A DNA stretch of 64,000 nucleotides from Kordia sp965283645 (GTDB taxonomy: Bacteria; Bacteroidota; Bacteroidia; Flavobacteriales; Flavobacteriaceae). The stretch spans positions 1,426,001 to 1,490,000 of the forward strand of contig NZ_CBDIPG010000001.1 of the NCBI RefSeq assembly GCF_965283645.1. The letters run 5' to 3'. This document shows, piece by piece, positions 1-7,742 of the stretch; within the stretch, counting starts at the first letter, position 1; the number at the start of each line of letters is the position of its first letter. The notes beneath the pieces were generated by a model, which searched no databases, was not told the origin of the DNA, and saw only the letters and a list, made by a program, of their open reading frames with translations. The position numbers and the translations under genes were made by a program.

Positions 1-168
1 CACAACACGTTTGAAGTTGTCAATTTGGAAGATTATAAAGAAATTTTAGCATACAATAAAAACAAAGCAACGCTAAATTCATATATGATCGAAAACATTC
101 AAACGGATCATGAAGTTGAAGAAACTTATCTAATCATTTCTGACTATATAAAACAACTCGCCAATTAA
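1..168 (+). CDS. C-terminal end of an unknown protein (cut by window start)
   Basis: The forward frame is open from base 1 to a TAA at 166-168 and gives 55 residues of a C-terminus, ending in ...YIKQLAN. It has no cysteines and no recognisable motif. The next gene begins only 8 bases after the stop, so the two are probably co-transcribed. The start and most of the protein lie outside the window and I do not recognise the family. Confidence 0.6.
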   Translation, partial: HNTFEVVNLEDYKEILAYNKNKATLNSYMIENIQTDHEVEETYLIISDYIKQLAN

Positions 169-175
169 CAATTAT

Positions 176-1219
176 ATGAAATCAAACTACCTTCACTTTG
201 TGATTATTTTACTTTGTGTATTCACATTTCAAACTTCGTCTGCTCAAAAATTTAAAAATGCGAATGAATATCTAAGTTTTATCGGAAAAGAAAACGGTAA
301 GATTAGTAAAAGCATGTGGAATTACACCAAATCATTAGCACATAGTAAAAGTGCGCGTAAAGTTGAAGGTGATCGTAAACGCCTGTTGAAATCACTTGAG
401 CGTGCCATTATCAAAATAAAAAGAGCGACTGCATACAAAGGTGAAGATGCTTACAAAAAACAAGTATTAGATTATATGGATTTGTATTCGAATCTGTTAA
501 AGAATGACTATGCGAAAATTGTTGATATGAAGGAAGTTGCCGAGCAATCGTACGATTTTATGGAAGCATATATTTTAGCGCAAGAATTGGCAGATAAACG
601 CATGCAAGAAGCACAACAAACCTATGCAAGTTCACAAAAAGACTATGCCGCAAGAAATAACATTCGATTGGTTGATAAGGAAACTGAATTAGGGAAAAAG
701 ATGAAAATCTCTAACAAAGTGTTTGATCATAAAAATGATGTCTATTTGGTATTCTTCAAAAGTAATATTCAAGAACGTTTTATGCTGAGTGCTTTGTCTT
801 CTAATGACATCAGTGCCATTCAACAAAACGCAAATGCTTTACAAACCTTTGCGAAAGAAGGAATGATTGCCGTAGATACGATTGCTCCCTACAAAGAAGA
901 TACTTCACTAATTGAAGCCACGAAAGTTGCGTTGCAATTCTATATAGATGAAACTGAAAATAAGGTTCCAAAACTTATAGAATTCTTTTTATTGAATGAA
1001 AAATTTCAGACAATTAAAGAGGCAATTGACAAAAAAGCGGCAAAAGACCGAACAAAAAAAGAAATTGACACATATAATACTATGGTGAATGAAATCAACA
1101 AAGCTGTAGAAGATTTCAACAAAACCAACGCTCAATTAAATACAGCACGCACAAAAATTATAAATCAATGGAATGAAGCGTCTGCAAAATTTTTAAGCCG
1201 ACATATTCCAAAAGAATAA
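176..1219 (+). CDS. secreted helical protein of unknown function
   Basis: A 347-residue product. Residues 1-23 form a typical Sec signal peptide (hydrophobic stretch IILLCVFTF followed by TSSAQ), so the mature protein is periplasmic or surface located. The remainder is charged and strongly helical, rich in Lys, Glu and Ala, with likely coiled-coil stretches around residues 60-160 and 280-330. No catalytic motif is visible. It resembles uncharacterised surface proteins of Bacteroidota and may belong to the LIC11966-type surface protein group, but that is a guess from general shape. It follows a partial gene by 8 bases and is followed by yebC after about 40 bases, so the three may share a transcript. 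Confidence 0.75.
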   Translation: MKSNYLHFVIILLCVFTFQTSSAQKFKNANEYLSFIGKENGKISKSMWNYTKSLAHSKSARKVEGDRKRLLKSLERAIIKIKRATAYKGEDAYKKQVLDYMDLYSNLLKNDYAKIVDMKEVAEQSYDFMEAYILAQELADKRMQEAQQTYASSQKDYAARNNIRLVDKETELGKKMKISNKVFDHKNDVYLVFFKSNIQERFMLSALSSNDISAIQQNANALQTFAKEGMIAVDTIAPYKEDTSLIEATKVALQFYIDETENKVPKLIEFFLLNEKFQTIKEAIDKKAAKDRTKKEIDTYNTMVNEINKAVEDFNKTNAQLNTARTKIINQWNEASAKFLSRHIPKE

Positions 1220-1258
1220 TACAAAATCTATATTTGTAAAAAATAAAAAACTAACATA

Positions 1259-1969
1259 ATGGGAAGAGCATTTGAATTTAGAAAGGCACGAAAAATGAAA
1301 CGTTGGTCAGCAATGGCAAAAACCTTTACACGTATTGGTAAAGATATTGTGATGGCTGTAAAAGAAGGCGGACCAAATCCGGAGACAAATTCAAGATTAC
1401 GTGCGGTAATTCAGAATGCAAAAGCCGCTAACATGCCAAAAGACAATGTTGAACGCGCTATCAAAAAAGCATCTGATAAAGACACCGATAATTATAAAGA
1501 AGTACTTTTTGAAGGATACGGACCGCATGGAATTGCCATTTTAGTAGAAACTGCTACTGATAATAACAATAGAACTGTTGCCAATGTTCGGAGTTATTTT
1601 AATAAATGTGATGGAAGCTTAGGGACGCAAGGCTCAGTAGAATTTATGTTTGATCATACCTGTAACTTCCGAATTCCAGCTGAGGGACAAGATCCTGAAG
1701 AGTTAGAATTAGAATTTATCGATTTTGGTGTGGAAGAAGTATTCGCTGATGAAGATGGTATTTTATTATACGGACCATTTGAAAGCTTTGGAAACATTCA
1801 AAAAGAATTGGAAAATAGAGAACTTGAAATATTATCTTCTGGTTTTGAACGCATTCCACAAGTCACAAAATCATTAGACGAAGAGCAAACTGCCGATATT
1901 GAAAAACTACTAGAAAAGCTTGAAGAAGATGATGATGTACAAAATGTATATCACACGATGGCGGAATAA
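1259..1969 (+). CDS. yebC: YebC/PmpR/TACO1-family protein
   Basis: The 236-residue product starts MGRAFEFRKARK and contains the family hallmarks FTRIGKDI, a Gly-Pro-rich stretch followed by NSRLR, and NMPKDNVERAIKKA in the first 75 residues, then the two alpha/beta domains with EGYGPHGIA near residue 85. Length matches the family (about 240). The family was described as DNA-binding transcriptional regulators (PmpR) and more recently as ribosome-associated factors that relieve stalling on proline-rich sequences; both roles are family knowledge. It is a stand-alone gene with its own terminator just downstream. The family call is firm; which of the two roles applies is not decided by sequence. 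Confidence 0.95.
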   Translation: MGRAFEFRKARKMKRWSAMAKTFTRIGKDIVMAVKEGGPNPETNSRLRAVIQNAKAANMPKDNVERAIKKASDKDTDNYKEVLFEGYGPHGIAILVETATDNNNRTVANVRSYFNKCDGSLGTQGSVEFMFDHTCNFRIPAEGQDPEELELEFIDFGVEEVFADEDGILLYGPFESFGNIQKELENRELEILSSGFERIPQVTKSLDEEQTADIEKLLEKLEEDDDVQNVYHTMAE

Positions 1970-1995
1970 AAATATATTCATACCTAGCTAGTAAA

Positions 1996-2028
1996 AAGTC
2001 GTTTACAGTTCGTGAACGATTTTTTTTA
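1996..2028 (+). terminator. intrinsic terminator after yebC
   Basis: An 8-bp stem (TCGTTTAC / GTGAACGA, one G-U pair) with loop AGTTC is followed by a run of T beginning 27 bases after the yebC stop. Confidence 0.75.
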
Positions 2029-2096
2029 TGGAATAACCGTAAAGATGTATCAATTAGTTGACTTACATTTAACTCATAATCAACAAACTACACATC

Positions 2097-2285
2097 ATGT
2101 TAAAAAGTATTTTAAAACTACAAGGAACAAAAGAGTTAACTAAAACTTCTCAAAAAGAAATTTTAGGTGGACGCAGACCTGCAAAACATTGCAACTCACA
2201 ATCTGATTGCACCATCAATCAAATTTGTCAAAACGGTGCATGCTTTAATTGCTATGATCCATTTACAGGATATTGGTACTGTTAA
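2097..2285 (+). CDS. Cys-rich GG-leader peptide (bacteriocin-like precursor)
   Basis: A 62-residue product. Residues 1-25 look like a double-glycine leader (KELTKTSQKEILGG) of the kind found on Bacteroidota 'bacteriocin-like' or natural-product precursors and removed by C39-peptidase ABC exporters. The predicted core (26-62) has six cysteines at 32, 38, 44, 49, 52 and 62, spaced like a small disulfide knot, and ends in the aromatic run YWYC. No transporter, peptidase or modification enzyme is adjacent: upstream is yebC and downstream a repeat array and rnpB. The gene has its own terminator about 170 bases downstream. A secreted antimicrobial or signalling role is inference. Confidence 0.7.
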   Translation: MLKSILKLQGTKELTKTSQKEILGGRRPAKHCNSQSDCTINQICQNGACFNCYDPFTGYWYC

Positions 2286-2457
2286 GAAAAAGTAGAAATA
2301 AAAATCTATTTTCGAATTACAAGCAAATCATATACATGGAAAAAGTATAACGACATCTTTCAAACCTGAAAATATACTTTTTAATTCCACTAGTTATTTT
2401 GTTAAATATCTAGCGAATTTATTCACTTTCAAGTGTTAACTCCATGATTACTATCCG

Positions 2458-2481
2458 AAAGTCTCCGTACGGAGACTTTTT
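2458..2481 (+). terminator. intrinsic terminator downstream of the GG-leader peptide
   Basis: A perfect 22-bp palindrome (AAAGTCTCCGT / ACGGAGACTTT) followed by further T residues. It lies about 170 bases after the peptide gene, with no intervening gene, so it probably ends that transcript. Its symmetry could also serve the opposite strand. Confidence 0.65.
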
Positions 2482-2828
2482 AAATATTAAATACGGTTTT
2501 ACCTTACAAATAATATACATTTCTTACACAAAGTAATCAAAAAGCTAGCGTACATTTACACTAAACAAAATTAGTTTATTAGAAGTTCATTCAGAAACTA
2601 AAATTTGAGTGTTAGTGCATAAATAAATTAAAGGAGAGAATTCGCCGAAAAATTTGTATCATTTTTTCATATGTGAATTATTAAGTTAATACTAAGTTTT
2701 CTTCAAATTTTGATAAAAGCGTATTTCTCTTCTTTTTTTATGCCAACTAAAAATAATACATCCTGTAGAAATTACTTTCTACAACTTTCCAAAACTGAGT
2801 TTCAAAAAAATTAGGAATACATGTGTGT
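2482..2828. other. gene-free AT-rich spacer
   Basis: About 350 bases between the peptide terminator and the hairpin repeat array. I see no open frame with protein-like composition, no RNA-gene signature and no strong hairpin. The stretch near 2790 carries 'aaaactgagtttc', which also ends the third hairpin repeat at 3085, suggesting that the array expanded from or next to this sequence. Confidence 0.5.
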
Positions 2829-2901
2829 GAGATACCGCTATACAGCGGCATTAATTCAACTAGCAGTGTTCCGTTCGCCTTTCAGGCTTCGCAAAACTGA
2901 G
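2829..2901. repeat. tandem hairpin repeat, copy 1
   Basis: First of three nearly identical 73-bp units separated by A/T-rich spacers. Each unit contains two potential hairpins: CCGCT-ATAC-AGCGG at its left end and GCCT-TTC-AGGC near its right end. The unit-to-unit period is 94 bp, then 96 bp. Copies 1 and 2 appear identical over the 73 bp. Confidence 0.9.
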
Positions 2902-2922
2902 TGAAAATTATAAAAAAAAGTT

Positions 2923-2995
2923 GAGATACCGCTATACAGCGGCATTAATTCAACTAGCAGTGTTCCGTTCGCCTTTCAGGCTTCGCAAAACTGAG
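2923..2995. repeat. tandem hairpin repeat, copy 2
   Basis: Same unit as at 2829, with the CCGCT/AGCGG and GCCT/AGGC hairpins. The spacer that follows (2996-3018) differs from the first spacer by a few bases, including a 2-base insertion. Confidence 0.9.
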
Positions 2996-3018
2996 CGAAA
3001 ATTATAAAAAAGAAAGTT

Positions 3019-3091
3019 GAGATACCGCTATACAGCGGCATTAATTCAACTAGCAGTGTTCCGTGCGCCTTTCAGGCTTCGCAAAACTGAG
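3019..3091. repeat. tandem hairpin repeat, copy 3
   Basis: Third unit, differing from the first two by one base (ccgtgcgcc instead of ccgttcgcc). It ends about 10 bases before the 3' end of the minus-strand RNase P RNA, so any rnpB read-through transcript would pass through all three units. Confidence 0.9.
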
Positions 3092-3100
3092 TTTCATTAA

Positions 3101-3458
3101 AAAGCAGGCCGTAAGCCGGATCCTGTCTAAGCCTTATCATTTATCTAAAATTACAGTTACCCATAACTTTCATCTGCCTACCCTTGAACATTGAGCGTGC
3201 CGCTCTTAAACGTTCATATACATGGCATTGCACCTCGTAGAGTTTACCTGGTTTCACTACAGCATTACCTGTACATACTTTCTGCTGCACTTGTCCTCGC
3301 CTTTCGACGGACGGATGTTATCCGCTACAATGCACTATGGTGTCCGGACTTTCCTCCTTGTCCCAAACTTGATTTGGGATCTTTTCATTTTATCTCTCGA
3401 TATCTTAATAAGATGCCGAAACAAGTTCGGCACACGGCGATAAGGTAGCCTGCTCTGT
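3101..3458 (-). ncRNA. rnpB: RNase P RNA (class A)
   Basis: Read on the minus strand, this segment has the universal RNase P RNA blocks: GAGGAAAGTCCGGAC near the 5' third, AGGTAATGCTGTAGTGAAACC in the middle, and AGACAGGATCCGGCTTA at the 3' end. The terminal P1 helix can be read directly: AGCAGGC (3448-3454) pairs with GCCTGCT (3103-3109). The length of about 355 nt is normal. It is the catalytic RNA that removes 5' leaders from pre-tRNAs. Open frames crossing the region are spurious. Ends are set from P1 and are good to a few bases. Confidence 0.96.
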
Positions 3459-3461
3459 CGG

Positions 3462-3469
3462 CAAAAGTA
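3462..3469 (-). promoter_or_regulatory. rnpB promoter, -7 box
   Basis: On the minus strand this reads TACTTTTG, matching the Bacteroidota -7 consensus TAnnTTTG, and sits a few bases upstream of the inferred rnpB 5' end. I did not find a clear TTG -33 element at the usual spacing. Confidence 0.65.
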
Positions 3470-3636
3470 CACAAATGTTTCAGATTCTGTAGCAGTAATA
3501 TTAAAAAATGAAGAATCAAAATAGTTTACTTTCTACAACCAAAACTGTTAATAAAAAAGCAGAACTATCTCCTAGTTTTAGGCGTTACATTTGAATTCTA
3601 TTAGTATATTTGCTGTTATAAGATTACCTTTTTTCT

Positions 3637-5385
3637 ATGGAACATTTCATTGTATCAGCTCGCAAATACAGACCGCAAACATTTAAAGATGTTGTCGGGC
3701 AACAAGCGATTACAAATACGTTAGAAAATGCTATAGAAAAAAGCCATCTAGCCCAAGCACTTTTGTTTTGTGGTCCAAGAGGTGTTGGAAAAACAACTTG
3801 CGCACGTATTCTGGCAAAGAAAATCAATCAAGATGGAACTGAAAATCCTGATGAAGATTTTGCTTTTAATATTTTTGAATTGGATGCAGCTTCAAACAAT
3901 TCCGTAGATGATATTCGTAGTTTGATAGAGCAAGTTCGTATTCCACCACAAGTGGGAAAATACAAAGTGTATATTATTGATGAGGTTCATATGTTATCGC
4001 AAGCCGCGTTTAATGCGTTTCTTAAAACTTTAGAAGAACCACCAAAACACGCTATTTTTATTCTGGCTACGACCGAAAAACATAAAATTATTCCAACGAT
4101 TTTATCAAGATGCCAAATTTTTGATTTTAAACGAATTGGTGTAAAAGATGCCAAAGAATATTTAAAATATATTGCTGAAAGTCAAGGTGTAGAAGCCGAT
4201 GATGATGCACTTCATATTATTGCGCAAAAAGCAGATGGCGCTATGCGTGATGCGCTGTCAATTTTTGATAGAGTTGTTAGTTTTTCTGGAAAACAGTTAA
4301 CACGACAAGCCGTTACAGAAAATCTGAATGTGCTCGATTACGAAACGTATTTTACGGCAACGGATTTAATGCTAGAGAATAATATTCCGCAACTTTTGGT
4401 CGATTTTAACCATACATTATCAAAAGGATTTGATGGACATCATTTTATTGCTGGAATTGCTTCGCATTTTAGAGATTTGTTAGTCTGTAAAAATAAAGCT
4501 ACGATTGCTTTGTTAGAAGTTGGTGATCAAACAAAACAGAAATATTTAGAGCAATCGCAAAAAACATCACAACAGTTTTTACTGAAAGGAATTGAACTTG
4601 CCAATGATTGTGATTTGAAGTATAAAACAAGTAGAAATCAACGACTCTTAGTTGAGTTATGTTTGATGCAACTTGCCTCTATCAATTATGATGGAGAAAA
4701 AAAAAATAGCGATCGGTTCATAATTCCGGCTACTTTCTTTTTGGTAAATGGTAAAAAGATTGACCCTATTCAAAAAGCGGAAACGCCACCACAACAACAT
4801 TCGCAAGAGAACGCAGCAACTCAAGAAACTGAAATTGCAACTACAACTCCTGTAAAAGCAACTGAACAAAAAGTAGCTCCTACTCCAACTGAGAAGCCAA
4901 AAATTAATATTTCCGCTATGCGAAATAAAGTTTCTGGTTTGTCATTATCGAGCATCAAAGCAAAGCAAGAACATTTGAAAAAACAACAAGATAAAGTTGT
5001 TGCTCATAAAGATTTGCCAAGCGATCCGTTTACTGAAGAACGTATGCTAGAAGTTTGGAATGCGTATGTAGCAAAATTGGACAAAAAGGGTGAAAAAATA
5101 ATGGCATCTTCCTTATCTACAGATGTTCCGAAGTTGAAAGATGCGACAACTATTTGTATTGAATTGCCTAACGAAACCATGAAAATTGAGATTGAACGCG
5201 CGCAATATCCATTGTTAGAGTTTGTACGAAGAGAGTTGAATAATTACGATGTGACACTTGCGATTGATGTGAACGAACTTACCGTAAAAAAATACGCATT
5301 TACAACACGTGATAAGTACGAAAAACTAAAAGAAATCAATCCGTTAGTAGAACGTTTGCGAAGAGAATTTGATTTAGAAATTTAA
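3637..5385 (+). CDS. dnaX: DNA polymerase III subunit gamma/tau
   Basis: A 582-residue clamp-loader ATPase. Visible motifs are the Walker A GPRGVGKT (46-53), the Walker B DEVH (115-118) and the sensor SRCQ (157-160), followed by a Gln/Thr-rich linker (about 375-420) and a basic tau-type C-terminus. The reaction is ATP-driven loading of the beta clamp as part of the replicative holoenzyme. The four-Cys zinc module that most bacterial gamma/tau proteins carry after Walker A is absent: the segment reads KKINQDGTENPDEDFAF with no Cys cluster. No obvious frameshift site was noted for making gamma. miaE follows 13 bases after the stop. Confidence 0.96.
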   Translation: MEHFIVSARKYRPQTFKDVVGQQAITNTLENAIEKSHLAQALLFCGPRGVGKTTCARILAKKINQDGTENPDEDFAFNIFELDAASNNSVDDIRSLIEQVRIPPQVGKYKVYIIDEVHMLSQAAFNAFLKTLEEPPKHAIFILATTEKHKIIPTILSRCQIFDFKRIGVKDAKEYLKYIAESQGVEADDDALHIIAQKADGAMRDALSIFDRVVSFSGKQLTRQAVTENLNVLDYETYFTATDLMLENNIPQLLVDFNHTLSKGFDGHHFIAGIASHFRDLLVCKNKATIALLEVGDQTKQKYLEQSQKTSQQFLLKGIELANDCDLKYKTSRNQRLLVELCLMQLASINYDGEKKNSDRFIIPATFFLVNGKKIDPIQKAETPPQQHSQENAATQETEIATTTPVKATEQKVAPTPTEKPKINISAMRNKVSGLSLSSIKAKQEHLKKQQDKVVAHKDLPSDPFTEERMLEVWNAYVAKLDKKGEKIMASSLSTDVPKLKDATTICIELPNETMKIEIERAQYPLLEFVRRELNNYDVTLAIDVNELTVKKYAFTTRDKYEKLKEINPLVERLRREFDLEI

Positions 5386-5398
5386 TATGTAAAGCACC

Positions 5399-5983
5399 AT
5401 GATGTTAGGTTTAAAGTTACCAACAGATCCACGTTGGGTAAATATTGCAGCGAAAAATATTGAAGAAATTTTAACGGATCATGCTTTTTGTGAACAGAAA
5501 GCTACAAGTACGGCAATTTCATTAATTGTGAGTTTCCCAGAATATTCTGAATTGGTGGATGCAATGATTGCGTTGGTTAAAGAAGAAATTAGTCATTTTA
5601 AAATGGTTCATGATCGAATTCTTGCCAGAGGTTGTAAATTAGGTCGTGATCGTAAGGATGAATACGTTTCTAAATTGTTACAATTTTTCCCAAAAGGCGG
5701 AAGTAGAACCACACAATTAGTCCATAGATTGTTATATGCTGCATTGATTGAAGCTAGAAGTTGTGAGCGTTTTAAATTACTTTCAGAGCATATTGAAGAT
5801 CAAGAATTGGCAATTTTCTACAAAAACTTAATGGTGAGTGAAGCCAATCATTATACCATGTTTTTAGGCTTTGCCAGACAATATGGCGACAGAACCGAAG
5901 TTGATGAAAAGTGGGAAGCTTTGCTAGACTTTGAAGCTGAAATCATGAAAGATTTGGGCACAAAAGAAACCATGCATGGATAA
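5399..5983 (+). CDS. miaE: tRNA-(ms2io6A)-hydroxylase
   Basis: A 194-residue ferritin-like diiron enzyme. The two Glu-x-x-His iron ligand motifs are visible as EEISH (62-66) and SEANH (about residues 152-156), with further Glu ligands in CEQK (32) and ARSCERF. The family hydroxylates the isopentenyl side chain of 2-methylthio-N6-isopentenyl-adenosine at position 37 of tRNAs reading U-starting codons. It follows dnaX by 13 bases, so the two are probably co-transcribed, although their functions are unrelated. Confidence 0.92.
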   Translation: MMLGLKLPTDPRWVNIAAKNIEEILTDHAFCEQKATSTAISLIVSFPEYSELVDAMIALVKEEISHFKMVHDRILARGCKLGRDRKDEYVSKLLQFFPKGGSRTTQLVHRLLYAALIEARSCERFKLLSEHIEDQELAIFYKNLMVSEANHYTMFLGFARQYGDRTEVDEKWEALLDFEAEIMKDLGTKETMHG

Positions 5984-6198
5984 GTAAAGCTTGCATTACT
6001 TTCATAAGAAAATCACTTGTTAATACCTATTTTTAAAAGAGATTGGTTATGTTGTTTAAGTACCTAATTTAACAAATAAGAACTAGCCATAAATTATATA
6101 AAGGTTGTTACATGCCGTTATTTTTCCGTTTCTTAGGTTTATGTATGTTATAATTACAAGATTTATTAATGACTTATAGCCTTAGTTGGCAACTGGCA
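5984..6198. other. intergenic stretch with cassette-like boundary sequence
   Basis: Between two convergent genes. On the minus strand it reads GTTGCCAACTAAGGC then, about 80 bases later, AACGGCATGTAACAACC followed by TATATAATTTATGGC. Such GTTGnnAAC / AACnnnGTT-like dyads beside a single accessory gene resemble cassette boundaries seen around accessory genes in Bacteroidota. This is a weak, recall-based resemblance; no attC structure was demonstrated. Confidence 0.25.
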
Positions 6199-7191
6199 TT
6201 ATTCTAGTATTTCTTTTAGTTTTTCATTAAGTTTTTCTCCTCTCAAGTTTCGTCCAATTATTTCTCCGTTCTCGGCAATTAAATAGTTATCAGGTATTCC
6301 ACTAACTCCATAAATAAGAGCAGCTTCATTTCTACCACCTTTTAAATCACTTATGTGTTCCCAATTTAAACTGTCTTTCTTAATTGCCGTAAGCCAACTT
6401 TCTTTGTTTTCGTCTAATGAAACTGCAAATATTTCAAATCCTTTTGGATTAAACTTTTCGTAAGTTTTTACAAGATTTGGATTTTCTAGTCGACAAGGAC
6501 CACACCAAGATGCCCAAAATTCAAGCAGGACAACTTTTCCTTTCAATTCAGACAATTTTTTTAGCTCTCCATATTGGTTTTCAGATTCAAAGTCCACAAA
6601 TCGATCTCCTATTTTGAGCGCTTTATTCAGTTCAAGGTATCTCTTTATTTCCTTTCCAAATTTTGAATTCTTATTTTCTGTTGAAAATTGTTCGTAAAGC
6701 TCTTCCGTTTTTTCTCTTCCCCAAGTTGTTGAATAAAGTGAAAGCATTGAAGAACTAATAATACTTTTTGGATTATTCTTCACAAATTCCATTTCCATTT
6801 TTTGCCTTTCACTTCTTGGAAGAGTATCGACTTTTTGATAAAAATTGAAATTTAAATTTTCAGTTTCCGAACCTGTTATTTTAGCATTTCTAAATTCAGT
6901 TTTAGTTGCATCAAATGTCATTGGTTTATTTTCTGCCCAAAAGGCCCTGTACTTAGAAAAGTCCTTGTTATGAAGCCAAAGTTCTATAGGTGTATTAGGT
7001 AATTCAGTTTTAAAATCGAAAGAGTTATCATTAACTACAGTTGAGTCTAATGCTTTATTGTTGTAGTTAAGATATACCATCGCACCATTTTCAATTCCGT
7101 TTGTCGTTCCACTCAGTGAAAATTTAGCTTTTGGTTTTTCATTACAGGAAACAATGAATAATGTTATTATTACAATTATTATTTTTCTCAT
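6199..7191 (-). CDS. TlpA-family thiol:disulfide lipoprotein with N-terminal DUF4369-like domain
   Basis: A 330-residue product. It begins with a lipoprotein signal (LFIVSC, lipidated Cys16), has an N-terminal beta-rich domain of DUF4369 type (about 25-115), a helical linker, and a C-terminal thioredoxin fold with the active site WCGPC (Cys230, Cys233). The family reduces or exchanges disulfides in the periplasm while anchored to a membrane. It stands alone between dyad-like sequences and reads as an accessory gene. The upstream side (7192-7260) contains a similar GTTGGTGAC sequence. Function beyond redox is unknown. Confidence 0.88.
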   Translation of the reverse strand: MRKIIIVIITLFIVSCNEKPKAKFSLSGTTNGIENGAMVYLNYNNKALDSTVVNDNSFDFKTELPNTPIELWLHNKDFSKYRAFWAENKPMTFDATKTEFRNAKITGSETENLNFNFYQKVDTLPRSERQKMEMEFVKNNPKSIISSSMLSLYSTTWGREKTEELYEQFSTENKNSKFGKEIKRYLELNKALKIGDRFVDFESENQYGELKKLSELKGKVVLLEFWASWCGPCRLENPNLVKTYEKFNPKGFEIFAVSLDENKESWLTAIKKDSLNWEHISDLKGGRNEAALIYGVSGIPDNYLIAENGEIIGRNLRGEKLNEKLKEILE

Positions 7192-7348
7192 AGATGTTTG
7201 TTTTTATACTTGTCACCAACTTGTTTGTGTATGAGTTAGTTGCGTGGTTAGGCAATTAAGTTAGTAAATAATTACCAAATAGAAAATATGAGAGCATTTT
7301 CGTATATAATTTTAAAAAAGTAATAAATTATAGCAATTATATATGATG

Positions 7349-7486
7349 TTACCTGTAGGTTTTCTCGATTGTTTTTGTCAGTTTATCTTCATTTTTCTTA
7401 TTCATACCCATTGATACAACTGAACTTCTTTTGTTTGGATCGCAGATGCTATTTACTAATACTGTTGCGTTGTCAATTAAATCCAT
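7349..7486 (-). pseudogene. possible frameshifted 3' part of the small secreted protein gene
   Basis: This 45-codon frame (MDLIDNATVL ... IEKTYR, then TAA) overlaps the end of the 77-residue frame upstream by 10 bases, at the sequence ATGGATTTAA. Its composition looks protein-like (one Cys, mixed polar residues) and it follows on the same strand in a different frame. Either it is a separate tiny gene translationally coupled to the first, or one gene of about 120 residues has been split by an indel. I lean to the latter with low confidence. Confidence 0.35.
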
Positions 7487-7710
7487 TGTATTTCTTTGAA
7501 AACTTCCTCAAAATAAACCTGATCACTTTCTTCTAATTGTTCTTTTGAAAAATCGTTGACCTGCAAGTTATTTATATCTTCTATACCAATTGAGTTATTA
7601 TCAATACCTTCACAAATAATAGTTGCAACAGTATTGAGTCGTTTATTTGATCCATATTGTGCATTAAGAGTGAATAATACACCAATAGAAAAAAATAATG
7701 AAAATTTCAT
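7477..7710 (-). CDS. small secreted protein of unknown function, possibly truncated
   Basis: A 77-residue product beginning with a short signal-peptide-like stretch (MKFSLFFSIGVLFTLNAQ) and continuing with an acidic tail ending in QWI. No known motif. The stop codon falls where another frame on the same strand opens, so the reading frame may be broken. It lies 32 bases downstream of the beta-barrel gene on the same strand and may be its operon partner. Confidence 0.5.
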   Translation of the reverse strand: MKFSLFFSIGVLFTLNAQYGSNKRLNTVATIICEGIDNNSIGIEDINNLQVNDFSKEQLEESDQVYFEEVFKEIQWI

Positions 7711-7742
7711 TTATAATTATTGAAGAGCGAAGTGTCTCTAAA

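Noticed and set aside
2829..3091. CRISPR-like array
   Set aside because: The three units are longer (73 bp) than CRISPR repeats, the spacers are short, similar and A/T-rich, and no cas genes are present.
3191..3448. Two plus-strand open frames of 73-85 codons
   Set aside because: They cross the RNase P RNA gene, whose conserved blocks and P1 helix explain the sequence.
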